From Pseudomonas ovata (GTDB lineage Bacteria > Pseudomonadota > Gammaproteobacteria > Pseudomonadales > Pseudomonadaceae): a DNA stretch of 64,000 nt. The notes beneath the pieces are model-generated. The model did no database searches, had not been told where the DNA came from, and worked only from the letters and a program-made list of their open reading frames with translations. The first letter of the stretch is position 1, and every line of letters starts with the position of its first letter. Positions 35,049-47,588 of the stretch are shown in pieces. The DNA is taken from NCBI RefSeq assembly GCF_003131185.1, contig NZ_QFFU01000010.1, positions 1-64,000 of the forward strand, read 5' to 3'. A program made the translations under genes and the position numbers.

Positions 35049-35191
35049 AGGCAGGCAGGTTGTCAAGTCAGCGGTTCATTTTGTGGCCGAACAGTCACGT
35101 ATTCAAGCCGGTCTGACAAGCGCATTCAGCTGCTCTATATAGACGTCCGTCTGGCGAAAAAATAAACAGGGCGATTGCCAAGACGCCTTCA

Positions 35192-35207
35192 CTGTATATA
35201 ATCCCAG
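35192..35207 (+). promoter_or_regulatory. LexA (SOS) box 1
   Basis: CTGTATATAATCCCAG fits the CTG-N10-CAG SOS box and retains the ATATA core. It lies 45 bp before the lexA start. Confidence 0.85.
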
Positions 35208-35210
35208 TCA

Positions 35211-35226
35211 CTGTACAAAAATCCAG
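35211..35226 (+). promoter_or_regulatory. LexA (SOS) box 2
   Basis: CTGTACAAAAATCCAG fits CTG-N10-CAG and ends ten bases before the lexA ATG, so it overlaps the leader. Two tandem boxes spaced three bases apart allow cooperative autorepression. Confidence 0.8.
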
Positions 35227-35236
35227 AGCGCCCATC

Positions 35237-35845
35237 ATGATCAAACTGACGCCACGCCAGGCCGAAATCCTGGGCTTCATCAAGCAGTGTCTCGAAGACA
35301 ATGGCTACCCGCCCACCCGTGCCGAGATTGCCCAGAAGCTGGGCTTCAAGTCACCCAATGCCGCTGAAGAACACCTCAAGGCCCTGGCCCGCAAAGGTGC
35401 CATCGAGATGACCCCCGGTGCTTCGCGGGGTATTCGCATCCCGGGCTTCGAAGCGCGTGCCGACGACAGCAGCCTGCCGGTCATCGGCCGCGTCGCTGCC
35501 GGCGCACCGATCCTCGCCCAGCAGCACATCGAGGAGTCGTGCAACATCAACCCGGCCTTCTTCCACCCCAGCGCCAACTACCTGCTGCGTGTGCATGGCA
35601 TGAGCATGAAGAACGTCGGCATTCTCGACGGCGACCTGCTGGCCGTCCACACCACGCGTGAAGCCCGTAACGGCCAGATCGTCGTTGCCCGTATCGGCGA
35701 TGAAGTAACGGTCAAACGCTTCAAGCGCGAAGGCAACAAGGTCTGGCTGATTGCCGAGAATCCCGATTTCGCCCCGATCGAAATCGACCTCAAGGAGCAG
35801 GAGCTGGTCATCGAAGGGTTGAGCGTTGGCGTGATTCGTCGCTAA
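35237..35845 (+). CDS. lexA: SOS repressor LexA
   Basis: A 202-residue repressor: winged helix-turn-helix N-terminus ([40 protein letters not shown]), cleavage site Ala88-Gly89 (VAAGAPI), catalytic Ser123 (HGMSMKNVG) and Lys160 (EVTVKRF), the normal Ser-Lys dyad. Two SOS boxes precede it. It is followed 11 bp later by sulA, forming the SOS operon found in this genus. Confidence 0.97.
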   Translation: MIKLTPRQAEILGFIKQCLEDNGYPPTRAEIAQKLGFKSPNAAEEHLKALARKGAIEMTPGASRGIRIPGFEARADDSSLPVIGRVAAGAPILAQQHIEESCNINPAFFHPSANYLLRVHGMSMKNVGILDGDLLAVHTTREARNGQIVVARIGDEVTVKRFKREGNKVWLIAENPDFAPIEIDLKEQELVIEGLSVGVIRR

Positions 35846-35856
35846 GGGAGAACACT

Positions 35857-36342
35857 ATGCAGTTCCATTCGGTACCCAATACCCAACTCCACCTGTTCGA
35901 GGCATTCCTGGCCCAGCCCATGCCTGTGTCCATGGATGTGCCTTTGGCCGCGACCTTGCAGCCAGTGCTACAAGAGCCCGCTCCGGACGTATTCAGTGAA
36001 GTGTCGTTGCGTGGTGCCGCCGGGAACTGCCTGAGCCTGCTGGCGCCCATGCTGAGAGAGTTGAGCCTGGGGCCGAACGCACGCTGGCTGACCCTGGTCG
36101 CGCCGCCGCCAAGCCTGACCCAGAACTGGCTGCGTGAGGCAGGCCTGAATCGGGAGCGGATCCTGCTGCTACAGCCCAGCGGCAATCAGAACGCCCTGCA
36201 ACTGGCTCGCGAAGTCCTGCGCCTGGGCCGCAGCCACACGGTGGTGAGCTGGTTCAATCCCCTCAGCCCTGCAGCACGCCAGCAATTGACGGCTGCCGCA
36301 CGCATCGGCGATGCGCAAAGCCTGAACATCCGCCTGGGCTGA
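35857..36342 (+). CDS. sulA: SOS cell-division inhibitor SulA
   Basis: A 161-residue protein in the lexA-sulA operon that would block FtsZ assembly during DNA damage. The central region resembles a RecA-like fold fragment of SulA (LAPMLRELSLGPNARWLTLV, then NREQILLLQP-type and TVVSWFNPLSPAARQQL). GGGAGAA lies before the ATG. Length and context agree with pseudomonad SulA. Confidence 0.9.
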   Translation: MQFHSVPNTQLHLFEAFLAQPMPVSMDVPLAATLQPVLQEPAPDVFSEVSLRGAAGNCLSLLAPMLRELSLGPNARWLTLVAPPPSLTQNWLREAGLNRERILLLQPSGNQNALQLAREVLRLGRSHTVVSWFNPLSPAARQQLTAAARIGDAQSLNIRLG

Positions 36343-36363
36343 TTTCAGGAAAGTCGACGGGGC

Positions 36364-36600
36364 TCAATGCAGCACACGAGGCCCGTCTTCTTCCTTCTCC
36401 GTCACGCCTTCTGCCAGACGCCCGGCCATCTGCACGCCTACGCTCAACATGGCCTTGGCGACTTCTACATGCTGACCCTGCAGGAAGACCTTGGCGTCCT
36501 CGGAGAAATTCAGCGTCACCAGCGAGCCCTCGTCATCAGCACGACGCAGCTCGATACGACCGTCAGGAAGTTCGACAATTTCAAGAAAAGAAGTAGGCAT
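36364..36600 (-). CDS. small conserved protein of unknown function
   Basis: A 78-residue acidic protein (MPTSFLEIVELPDGRIELRR at the start, ending EEDGPRVLH) with no signal or membrane segment. It lies at the usual place between sulA and the DUF6586-like gene and is probably conserved in the genus. The frame is open 21 codons upstream, but the ATG at 36600 begins the likely conserved part. Function is not known to me. Confidence 0.75.
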   Translation of the reverse strand: MPTSFLEIVELPDGRIELRRADDEGSLVTLNFSEDAKVFLQGQHVEVAKAMLSVGVQMAGRLAEGVTEKEEDGPRVLH

Positions 36601-36665
36601 CAGTACAAATACTCCGCGAAAGGCGGACAGTGTAACAGTCCGCACGGTCGCATACATCACAGGTT

Positions 36666-37187
36666 TCAGAACTCGTTCAGGCCTTCGCGAAAGCGTACCG
36701 CCAGTGCTTTGAGCGATTGCCGCCAGCTTTCAAGCTCTTCACGGTCCAGCTCCGGCTCAGGCTCGCGGTCCAGGTTCACCGCCACGATCATCGGCTGGGT
36801 GACATCCCCCTTGGGCTTGACGACTTCACGCGGTGGCTCGAACAACGCGCCATAGGCGGCCAGCAACCGGGCCACCCAAGTGTGCGAGTTCTGCGCCAGC
36901 TCGATCAACTCGCCCAGCTCCGGAATGGCCACACTCTCGATGACCTGCGGGGTCAGCAACTGCTCGGCACGTGGCGCATTGGCTTGCGGCAAGCGGTAAT
37001 AACCGGCGATTTCATGGCACAGGCCCAGCAGGGCACCGTACAGATGAAACAACACCGCTTCACGACTTGCCTGAACCTGCGCCTGGGCGTTGATGGCCTG
37101 GCCCTGCTCGGCCTTGCCCAACGCTTCCAGGGCCAGGCCTGCGAAGTAGATCTTCTGGTTGGTACGGGTATAACGCTCTTGAGCCAT
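36666..37187 (-). CDS. conserved protein of unknown function (DUF6586-like)
   Basis: A 173-residue largely helical soluble protein (MAQERYTRTNQKIYFAGLAL) with a charged, glutamate-rich C-terminal half. It lies downstream of topA on the same strand in the order usual for Pseudomonas, with a perfect hairpin between them. The DUF assignment is from memory of that order. Confidence 0.75.
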   Translation of the reverse strand: MAQERYTRTNQKIYFAGLALEALGKAEQGQAINAQAQVQASREAVLFHLYGALLGLCHEIAGYYRLPQANAPRAEQLLTPQVIESVAIPELGELIELAQNSHTWVARLLAAYGALFEPPREVVKPKGDVTQPMIVAVNLDREPEPELDREELESWRQSLKALAVRFREGLNEF

Positions 37188-37241
37188 GCGGCTAACTCCC
37201 CTGAGTCACAAATGGAACGGGCGTAGGCCGGAGGCCAGGCA

Positions 37242-37267
37242 CCCTTGCCGGGACTACCCGGCAAGGG
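37242..37267 (-). terminator. perfect 11-bp hairpin between topA and the DUF6586-like gene
   Basis: CCCTTGCCGGG (37242-37252) pairs exactly with CCCGGCAAGGG (37257-37267) around a four-base loop, ten bases after the topA stop. There is no T-tract on the minus strand, so partial termination or transcript processing is more likely than full termination. Confidence 0.45.
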
Positions 37268-37276
37268 CTGACCCGA

Positions 37277-39889
37277 TCAGCGCTTGTCTTCGACCTTCCA
37301 CGCCTTGCCGTCGTAGAACGCACGCCAGCCGGTCGGCTTGCCTTCCACTTCGGTCTGCACATATTGCTCCTTGGTCTTGCGGCTGTAACGCACCACCGCC
37401 GGACGGCCTTCAGTGTCTTTGGCCGGTGCGTCGCACAGGAAGTGATACTTGGGATCGATCTCTTCACGGTGCGGCAGCAACTCGATCACCAGAGGGGCGC
37501 GGGTTTCACGGTTTTTCGGGAACTGGCTGGCGGCCAGGAACAACCCTGAAGCCCCGTCACGCAGGATGTAGGTGTCGTCGACCTTCTCGCACTTGAGCTC
37601 CGGCATCTTGACCGGGTCCATCTTGGGCGGCGCCGCCTCACCGCTCTTGAGCAGCTTGCGGGTGTTCTTGCATTCGGCATTGGTGCAGCCGAAGAACTTG
37701 CCGAAACGGCCGGTCTTGAGCTGCATCTCGCTGCCGCACTTGTCGCATTCCAGGCTCGGACCTTCATAGCCCTTGATGCGATAGGTGCCTTCTTCGATCT
37801 CGTAGCCGGTGCAATCAGGGTTGTTACCGCAGATGTGCAGCTTGTGCTTCTCGTCGAGCAGGTAAGCATCCATCGCCGTGCTGCAGATCGGGCAGCGATG
37901 CTTGCCGCGCAGGACCCGCGATTCGGACTCGCCCTCGTCGTCTTCGGCAATCTCGTCGCCGGGGGTGAGGTTGATGGTCGCCTTGCAGCGCTCCTTGGGC
38001 GGCAGGCTGTAGCCCGAGCAGCCGAGGAACACGCCAGTGGAGGCGGTACGAATCTGCATCGGCCGGCCACAGGTCTTGCACGGGATGTCGGTCATCACCG
38101 GCTGGTTGGCGCGCATGCCGCCTTCGGCCGCCTCGGCCACTTCGAGCTTCTTGCGAAAATCGCCATAGAACTCGTCCAGCACGTTTTTCCAGTCACGCTC
38201 GCCCTGGGCCACGTCGTCGAGGTTTTCTTCCATGCCGGCGGTGAAACCGTAGTCCATCAGGTTGGAGAAACTCTCGGCCAGGCGCTCTGTGACGATATCG
38301 CCCATTTTCTCGGAATAGAACCTGCGGTTATGCAGTGCGACGTAACCACGGTCCTGGATCGTGGAAATGATCGCAGCATAGGTCGACGGACGGCCGATAC
38401 CGCGCTTTTCCATCTCTTTGACCAGACTGGCCTCGGAGAAGCGGGCCGGTGGCTTGGTGAAATGCTGGCTGGGCTCCAGCGCCAGCAGCTCAAGCGCCTC
38501 GCCCTCGCCCATGTCCGGCAGCACGCTGTCATCGCCTGGCTTGGCGATCTGAGGCAGCACCTTGGTGTAGCCGTCGAATTTGAGGATGCGGCCCTTGGCA
38601 CGCAGCTCATAGTCGCTGGCACTGACACTGACGGTGGTCGACAGGTACTGTGCCGGTGGCATCTGGCAGGCCACGAACTGGCGCCAGATCAGCTCATAGA
38701 GGCGCTCGGCGTCGCGCTCCATGCCTGTCAGCTTGCTTGGGTGCGTATTGACGTCCGAAGGACGGATCGCCTCGTGCGCCTCCTGGGCGCCTTCCTTGCT
38801 GCTGTAGAGGTTGGGCGCTTCGGGCAGGTACTTCTTTCCGAATTCGCTCTCGATGAAACTGCGCGCCATCTCCAGGGCATCGGCCGACAGGTTGGTCGAG
38901 TCGGTACGCATATAGGTGATGTAGCCGGCCTCGTACAGGCGCTGGGCCATCATCATGGTCTTCTTCACGCCAAAGCCGAGGCGATTGCTCGCCGCCTGCT
39001 GCAGGGTCGAGGTGATGAACGGCGCCGACGGCTTGCTGCTGGTAGGCTTGTCTTCGCGCTTGATGATGCTGTAGCTGGACGCCTTGAGCGTCTGCAGAGC
39101 GGCGGTGGCCTGGGCCTCGTTGAGCGGCTTGAAGGCCTCGCCCTTGTGCCGGGCGACTTCGAAGCGCACCTGGGCGCCCTTGGCCGTGCCCAGGTTGGCG
39201 TGCACTTCCCAGTACTCTTCGGGGTTGAACGCACGAATCTCACGCTCGCGCTCGACCACCAGCTTCACCGCCACCGATTGCACGCGACCGGCCGACAGGC
39301 CACGGGCGACCTTCTGCCAGAGCAGCGGCGAGACCATGTAGCCCACCACCCGATCGAGGAAGCGGCGCGCCTGCTGGGCGTTGACCCGGTCGATGTCCAG
39401 TTCGCCCGGCTGGGAGAAGGCTTCCTGGATGGCTTTCTTGGTGATCTCGTTGAACACCACACGCTTGAAGCGCTCGTCTTCGCCACCGATGGCTTCGCGC
39501 AGGTGCCAGGCAATGGCCTCCCCTTCGCGGTCCAAGTCCGTCGCCAGGTAGATGGTGTCGGCATCCTTGGCCAGCTTGCGCAGCTCTTCGATGACCTTTT
39601 CCTTGCCCGGCAGGATCTCGTACTGGGCTTTCCAGCCCTGATCCGGATCGACACCCATGCGCGCCACCAGTTGACGGCGGGCCTTCTCCTTGGGCGTCAG
39701 GACCGGCGCATCACCGGCCGCAGCCTTGCCGCGCTTGGCGGCAGGCTCTTTGCTGGCACTGGCCGAACCGCTGGTGGGCAGGTCACGGATATGGCCGATA
39801 CTCGACTTCACCACGTACTGGTTGCCCAAATACTTGTTGATGGTCTTGGCCTTAGCCGGGGATTCCACGATGACCAGCGATTTGCCCAT
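37277..39889 (-). CDS. topA: DNA topoisomerase I (type IA)
   Basis: An 870-residue enzyme that relaxes negative supercoils. The TOPRIM domain begins [20 protein letters not shown] and has DLDREGE at 118-124; the nucleophilic Tyr326 is in [13 protein letters not shown]. Three C-terminal Cys4 zinc-ribbon modules follow (CKTCGRPM...C, CPICSTAM...[28 protein letters not shown]), then a basic tail. An insert of about 30 residues near 40-70 (Ala/Lys-rich) is typical of pseudomonad TopA. Confidence 0.97.
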   Translation of the reverse strand: MGKSLVIVESPAKAKTINKYLGNQYVVKSSIGHIRDLPTSGSASASKEPAAKRGKAAAGDAPVLTPKEKARRQLVARMGVDPDQGWKAQYEILPGKEKVIEELRKLAKDADTIYLATDLDREGEAIAWHLREAIGGEDERFKRVVFNEITKKAIQEAFSQPGELDIDRVNAQQARRFLDRVVGYMVSPLLWQKVARGLSAGRVQSVAVKLVVEREREIRAFNPEEYWEVHANLGTAKGAQVRFEVARHKGEAFKPLNEAQATAALQTLKASSYSIIKREDKPTSSKPSAPFITSTLQQAASNRLGFGVKKTMMMAQRLYEAGYITYMRTDSTNLSADALEMARSFIESEFGKKYLPEAPNLYSSKEGAQEAHEAIRPSDVNTHPSKLTGMERDAERLYELIWRQFVACQMPPAQYLSTTVSVSASDYELRAKGRILKFDGYTKVLPQIAKPGDDSVLPDMGEGEALELLALEPSQHFTKPPARFSEASLVKEMEKRGIGRPSTYAAIISTIQDRGYVALHNRRFYSEKMGDIVTERLAESFSNLMDYGFTAGMEENLDDVAQGERDWKNVLDEFYGDFRKKLEVAEAAEGGMRANQPVMTDIPCKTCGRPMQIRTASTGVFLGCSGYSLPPKERCKATINLTPGDEIAEDDEGESESRVLRGKHRCPICSTAMDAYLLDEKHKLHICGNNPDCTGYEIEEGTYRIKGYEGPSLECDKCGSEMQLKTGRFGKFFGCTNAECKNTRKLLKSGEAAPPKMDPVKMPELKCEKVDDTYILRDGASGLFLAASQFPKNRETRAPLVIELLPHREEIDPKYHFLCDAPAKDTEGRPAVVRYSRKTKEQYVQTEVEGKPTGWRAFYDGKAWKVEDKR

Positions 39890-40132
39890 GGATCAGTAAA
39901 TTCCTGAATACGATAAATGAAAGACAGACGCGAGCCTGCTAAAGGCACCGCTATATATAGTGGCTACAGAGTGAGGTCAAGCACGGGACTGTGCAGCAAA
40001 ACCGTCGCCGGGTCGATCACCTCATGCATAAAACACGCTCTGGCTCGCGCTTTGCCCCCATGAAAGCAGGCACTGCAGCCACCTGCCTCACAGTTTTGCA
40101 ACAGCGCTTGTCATGCCGCAGCGATTTTTCAG

Positions 40133-40152
40133 ACCGCCTGATGGGCGGTTTT
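40133..40152 (+). terminator. possible short terminator
   Basis: ACCGCC (40133-40138) and GGCGGT (40144-40149) form a six-base stem followed by TTTT on the plus strand. No plus-strand gene precedes it, and the minus-strand transcript of the DUF1653 gene would see a poor U-tract, so its role is unclear. The rest of the 39890-40155 gap shows no gene; TATATATAG at 39951-39959 may be part of the topA promoter. Confidence 0.25.
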
Positions 40153-40155
40153 GAC

Positions 40156-40392
40156 TCACGGCCTGGAAAAAAGACTTTCTTCGGCCTGGACCAAAGCAAA
40201 GCGCGGCACAGGCTCGCCGTCAACCTCGACGGTCTCCTGAAACATGTCCAGGGGCCTGACCCACATGCCGTAATCACCGTACAACGCCTGGTAGAACACC
40301 ACGTACTCCTCGGTCTCGGAATGACGCGCGACGCTGAAAACCCGGTACTCGGGCCCCTTGTAGTGACGATATAGACCGGGCTGCAACAGCAT
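40156..40392 (-). CDS. DUF1653 family protein
   Basis: A 78-residue protein with the DUF1653 pattern PGLYRHYKGPEYRVFSVARHSETEEYVVFYQALY, a small beta-rich domain of unknown function common in proteobacteria. ATG at 40392 has AAGAGGA upstream; a TTG one codon earlier is also possible. It lies between topA and fadA, as in other Pseudomonas. Confidence 0.85.
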   Translation of the reverse strand: MLLQPGLYRHYKGPEYRVFSVARHSETEEYVVFYQALYGDYGMWVRPLDMFQETVEVDGEPVPRFALVQAEESLFSRP

Positions 40393-40445
40393 CAACAGAA
40401 TCCTCTTGAGTCGGGCAGAACCTGCCCTTGAAAAACCGTATCTGA

Positions 40446-40477
40446 AAAATACAAAAGCCGGGGCACAAGGCCCCGGC
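40446..40477 (-). terminator. intrinsic terminator of fadBA
   Basis: On the minus strand GCCGGGGC and GCCCCGGC (40457-40464 and 40470-40477) form an 8-bp stem with a 5-nt loop, followed by TTTTGTATTTTT. It lies 20 bp after the fadA stop and closes the fadBA transcript. Confidence 0.9.
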
Positions 40478-40496
40478 CGGTCTCACATGCGCAGAA

Positions 40497-43842
<3,346 letters not shown>

Positions 43843-43969
43843 CAACTGATCTCCACGATATGGAAGCTGAACAATACACGCCGGACAGCAGGGTCCAACG
43901 AGACTACGACGTCGCCGTCATGAACACGCCAAATCAAAGGCAAACCCGCCGACGCGGCAGTCAGGATTC

Positions 43970-43987
43970 TGTCAGAAAAGTCTGACA
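43970..43987. repeat. 7-bp inverted repeat upstream of fadB
   Basis: TGTCAGA (43970-43976) and TCTGACA (43981-43987) are perfect inverse copies around AAAG, 128 bp upstream of fadB. It could be an operator or a small hairpin; it does not match the PsrA consensus. Confidence 0.35.
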
Positions 43988-44249
43988 CCAAACGATCAAT
44001 TCATACGCCCGTTTGATTTGGGTAGCACACCTTCATCCAAAACCGGCCAATTGTCAATTCGCCTCAAAAACCCGTGAAACCGGGCCAGCATTGAGCCTGC
44101 ATGTTCCGCCTGGTCGGTATCCGCAGGCACACGCCTGCGCTGCCAATAGCGGCACCCGTGCAAAGTATGGGTCAAAGTCCAGCAGTTGCCCGTGCACCGT
44201 GGCGGTTCACATCAGCAAATTCTGAAGAAAAAAAGCGACAAAAAAGAGC

Positions 44250-44381
44250 AAAGCCGCTAGAGTCCAGCCATTGCCTGACACCCGCATAACAGCGTCATCA
44301 CTGCGGCATTGCACCGTCAGCTCACCGCATTACCGGCCTGCCTGGCCACACCCAAGCCCGATGTTGCTATCGGGCTTTTTT
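44250..44381 (+). ncRNA. candidate small RNA ending in a strong terminator
   Basis: The gap between fadB and the next minus-strand gene holds about 120 nt on the plus strand that end in a classical terminator but contain no convincing gene. A CCGCTAGAGT at 44251-44260 could be a -10 of the sigma-S type. No open frame here has a good start. The 5' end is a guess; I recognise no Rfam family. Confidence 0.3.
44354..44381 (+). terminator. intrinsic terminator
   Basis: AAGCCCGAT (44354-44362) pairs with ATCGGGCTT (44369-44377) around a six-base loop and is followed by more T residues. It is a textbook terminator on the plus strand although no plus-strand gene precedes it. Confidence 0.85.
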
Positions 44382-44402
44382 ATGCCTGTCATCCAGCCCT
44401 GT

Positions 44403-44846
44403 TCATCTGGCTGCCAGGGCCTTGAGTGTCGCATTCATATGTTGCAACACTTGTGCATCGCCGCGTTCTCCCCAATACAGCGCGACCATTTGCGTATCGG
44501 CCTCGACTTTGTAGACATCGGCCGGTAACGCCCTGAAATGGGCCATCATCTGCTCGTCTTCACAGACTTCGCGCCAGCGGTTCACCCACACCCCAGGCTC
44601 ACTTTGCCAGTAAGCCCAGCAGGCTGTCTGCCCGGCCTGGCGCGGGCGGTGGTATTGGGCACAGGAGCCTGGCGGCTCGCGCTGCAGCCAGTGTGGCCAC
44701 TCCTCGCGACTGAGCTGCATGCCCAGTCCCAGGCGCCGCGCCTCAAGGCGCAGGGCCATTCTGCCGTTCTGCCGACGAGTGGGCATCATCCACACCAGAG
44801 GGCTCAACATCACACAAATGATTGACAGAATGATCCAGCTCGTCAT
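44403..44846 (-). CDS. conserved membrane-anchored protein of unknown function
   Basis: A 147-residue protein with one N-terminal membrane helix (ILSIICVMLSPLVWMM) and a soluble, Trp-rich C-terminal part (HWLQREPPGSCAQYHRP, CWAYWQSEPGVWVNRWREVC). It occupies the position between fadB and usp usual in Pseudomonas. Role unknown. Confidence 0.8.
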   Translation of the reverse strand: MTSWIILSIICVMLSPLVWMMPTRRQNGRMALRLEARRLGLGMQLSREEWPHWLQREPPGSCAQYHRPRQAGQTACWAYWQSEPGVWVNRWREVCEDEQMMAHFRALPADVYKVEADTQMVALYWGERGDAQVLQHMNATLKALAAR

Positions 44847-44969
44847 ATTTCTTGCCCCCGCCTTACCCAGGCCTTACAAAAATCAATAAAACGCTGGCCC
44901 ACAACGGCCTGCCCAGAAGGGCGCGAAAGGGTCATACTCGCCGCATGCAATCTTCCGGAGGATACCCTC

Positions 44970-45410
44970 ATGCCGTACACACACATCCTGGTTGCCATAG
45001 ACCTCACCGAAGAATGCGATCCGGTCATCCGCAAGGCACGCGAACTGGCCCAGGTCAGTGGTGCCAGGCTATCGACCGTCCATATCGTCGAACCCATGGC
45101 CATGGCCTTTGGTGGCGATGTGCCGATGGACCTGTCACAACTGCAACAGCAGCAGATCGACCAGGCCAAGACCAAGCTGGAGCAGATCAAACTCAAGTAC
45201 CCGGACATCAAGACCGGCGAAAGCCACCTGGAATATGGCCAGCCGCGCCAGGAGATCCACAAGCTCGCCCGTGAACACAATTGCGACCTGATCGTGGTGG
45301 GCAGCCATGGCCGTCATGGCCTGGCACTGCTACTGGGCTCGACCGCCAACGATGTACTGCATGGCGCGCCATGTGACGTACTGGCCGTACGCCTGAAGAA
45401 ACAGGAGTAA
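44970..45410 (+). CDS. universal stress protein, UspA family
   Basis: A 146-residue cytosolic protein with the Usp fold: YTHILVAIDLTEECDPVI at the start and the ATP-binding GSHGRHGLALLLGSTANDVL near the C-terminus (G-2X-G-9X-G-S/T). A glutamine-rich stretch (LSQLQQQQIDQ) sits in the middle. GGAGGA lies before the ATG. Convergent with uup, sharing a bidirectional terminator. Confidence 0.93.
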   Translation: MPYTHILVAIDLTEECDPVIRKARELAQVSGARLSTVHIVEPMAMAFGGDVPMDLSQLQQQQIDQAKTKLEQIKLKYPDIKTGESHLEYGQPRQEIHKLAREHNCDLIVVGSHGRHGLALLLGSTANDVLHGAPCDVLAVRLKKQE

Positions 45411-45424
45411 GCGAGCCGCCTCGA

Positions 45425-45452
45425 AAAACGCCCGGTATCAACCGGGCGTTTT
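45425..45452. terminator. bidirectional terminator between usp and uup
   Basis: AAAACGCCCGGT (45425-45436) and ACCGGGCGTTTT (45441-45452) form a perfect 12-bp stem with an ATCA loop; A residues on one side and T on the other make it work in both directions. Confidence 0.92.
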
Positions 45453-45459
45453 CGTTTCA

Positions 45460-47373
45460 TCAGTCGTCCAGTTCGGCCCAGCGCTCAAGCAGCGCATCCA
45501 GCTCGGCCTGCACCGTCTCGACCTTGGCCAGCATCGCCGTCACTTCGGCAGAGGGTCGCTGATAGAACGCCGGCTTGGCAATCTCGGCGCTCAGGGTCGC
45601 CAGTTGCGTTTCAGCCTGCTCGATCTGCCCCGGCAAGGCTTCCAGCTCGCGCTGTTCCTTGTAGCTGAGCTTCTTTCTGGCTGCAGGCGCTGCCGCCACG
45701 GGCGCGGCGGCCACAGGCGGCACCACGGCGCTCTTGAGCTCGGCCTTGCCCGACTTGCTGTCGGCCACGCCCAGCAGGCGTGGCGATCCGCCCTGGCGCA
45801 GCCAGTCCTGGTAACCGCCCACGTATTCGCGAACCTTGCCCTCGCCTTCGAACACCAGGGTGCTGGTCACCACGTTGTCGAGAAATGCCCGGTCGTGGCT
45901 GACCATCAGCACAGTGCCCTTGTAGTTGGACAGCACCTCTTCAAGCAGCTCCAGGGTCTCGACGTCCAGATCGTTGGTCGGTTCGTCGAGCACCAGCAGG
46001 TTGGCCGGCTTGCTGAACAGCTTGGCCAGCAGCAACCGTGCCCGCTCGCCCCCGGACAGTGCCTTGACCGGCGTGCGGGCACGCTGCGGGCTGAACAGGA
46101 AATCACCCAGGTAGCTCAACACATGGCGGCTCTGGCCGTCGATGTCGATGAAGTCACGCCCTTCGGCGATGTTATCGATCACCGTCTTTTCCAGTTCCAG
46201 TTGATGGCGCAACTGGTCGAAGTAGGCCACTTCCAGCTTGGTGCCGGTCTCGACCGTGCCAGACGTCGGCTGCAGGTTGTCGAGCATCAGCTTGAGCAAG
46301 GTGGTCTTGCCGGTGCCGTTGGCGCCCAGCAGGCCGATGCGGTCCTCGCGCTGCAGGACCATCGAGAAGTCCTTGATCAGTTGCGGGCCGCCCGGGTGCG
46401 CAAAGCTGACGTTGTCCAGCACGATAACCTGCTTGCCGGACTTGTCGGCCGACTCGATCAGGATATTGGCCTTGCCGGTGCGCTCACGACGTTCGCCACG
46501 CTCGACACGCAGGGCCTTCAGGGCGCGCACACGGCCTTCGTTACGGGTACGGCGGGCCTTGATGCCCTGGCGGATCCAGACCTCTTCCTGGGCCAGGCGC
46601 TTGTCGAACAGCGCGTTGGCGGTCTCTTCGGCCGACAGCATGGCTTCCTTGTGCACCAGAAAGCTGGCGTAGTCGCCATTCCAGTCGATCAGGCCGCCAC
46701 GGTCCAGTTCCAGGATCCGGGTCGCCAGGTTCTGCAGGAACGAGCGGTCGTGCGTGATGAACAGCACGGCGCCCTGGAAATCCTTGAGGGCCTCTTCAAG
46801 CCAGGCAATGGCACCGATGTCCAGGTGGTTGGTCGGTTCGTCGAGCAGCAGCAGGTCGGGCTCGCACACCAGTGCCTGAGCCAGCAGCACACGCCGGCGC
46901 CAGCCACCGGACAACTCGGCCAGCGTCTTGTCGGCCGGCAGTTGCAGGCGGCTCAGGGTACTGTCGACCACTTGCTGCAGGCGCCAGCCGTCACGGGCCT
47001 CGAGCTCCTGCTGCACATGCATGAGCTGATTGAGGTCGTCTTCGGTGACGCAGTTCTGCGCCAGGTGATGGTACTGGGCAAGCAGCGCGCCGACACCGTC
47101 CAGGCCTTCGGCAACCACGTCGAACACGGTCCGCTCGTCGGCTTCGGGCAATTCTTGCGGCAATTCGCCGATCTTGAGCCCGGGCGCACGCCAGATCGAG
47201 CCCTCGTCAGGCTTCTGGCTGTCCTTGACCAGCTTCAACATGCTGGATTTGCCAGTGCCGTTGCGGCCGATGATGCACACCCGCTCGCCACGGGCGATCT
47301 GCCAGGAGACCTTGTCCAGCAATGGCATGGCGCCGAAGGCAAGGGACACATCGCTGAATTTGAGCAGGGTCAT
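45460..47373 (-). CDS. uup: ABC-F ATPase Uup
   Basis: A 637-residue cytosolic ATPase with two nucleotide-binding domains: Walker A GRNGTGKSSML (about 36-46) and GANGTGKTTLL (about 345), signature ELSGGWRRRV and ALSGGERARLLLAKL, Walker B LLLDEPTNHLD and LVLDEPTNDLD. A C-terminal coiled-coil DNA/ribosome-binding tail (about 560-637) follows an Ala/Pro linker, as in Uup. It acts in ribosome/transposon-stability functions. GGAGAAG precedes the ATG at 47373. Confidence 0.93.
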   Translation of the reverse strand: MTLLKFSDVSLAFGAMPLLDKVSWQIARGERVCIIGRNGTGKSSMLKLVKDSQKPDEGSIWRAPGLKIGELPQELPEADERTVFDVVAEGLDGVGALLAQYHHLAQNCVTEDDLNQLMHVQQELEARDGWRLQQVVDSTLSRLQLPADKTLAELSGGWRRRVLLAQALVCEPDLLLLDEPTNHLDIGAIAWLEEALKDFQGAVLFITHDRSFLQNLATRILELDRGGLIDWNGDYASFLVHKEAMLSAEETANALFDKRLAQEEVWIRQGIKARRTRNEGRVRALKALRVERGERRERTGKANILIESADKSGKQVIVLDNVSFAHPGGPQLIKDFSMVLQREDRIGLLGANGTGKTTLLKLMLDNLQPTSGTVETGTKLEVAYFDQLRHQLELEKTVIDNIAEGRDFIDIDGQSRHVLSYLGDFLFSPQRARTPVKALSGGERARLLLAKLFSKPANLLVLDEPTNDLDVETLELLEEVLSNYKGTVLMVSHDRAFLDNVVTSTLVFEGEGKVREYVGGYQDWLRQGGSPRLLGVADSKSGKAELKSAVVPPVAAAPVAAAPAARKKLSYKEQRELEALPGQIEQAETQLATLSAEIAKPAFYQRPSAEVTAMLAKVETVQAELDALLERWAELDD

Positions 47374-47588
47374 GATCTTCTCCAAAAACCGGGCGCGCAT
47401 TCTACCTGAGATGGCGGGCGAATGTCGGCATCCGATGACCGGGCAATACCCTTGAAGCCCGCCACCTGCGCCCTGCGGGACAAAGATTTATTTCCAGGTG
47501 AGTCTCGATGGACGGCAATGCTTTCAACCGGAGGTGGCAAAAGGCTAAGCTAGCGGCACTTTTTACGACTCACCAGCCCGGAAGTCCC

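Noticed and set aside
37835..39907. A 690-codon open frame antisense to topA
   Set aside because: TopA is unmistakable on the other strand; the antisense frame has no ribosome site or domain.
43990..44025. CAAAC...GTTTG upstream of fadB as a PsrA operator
   Set aside because: The half-sites are about 17 bases apart, whereas PsrA sites have 2-4.
45604..47409. A 601-codon open frame antisense to uup
   Set aside because: Uup has all ABC-F motifs; the antisense frame is Gln/Leu/Val-rich with no domain.
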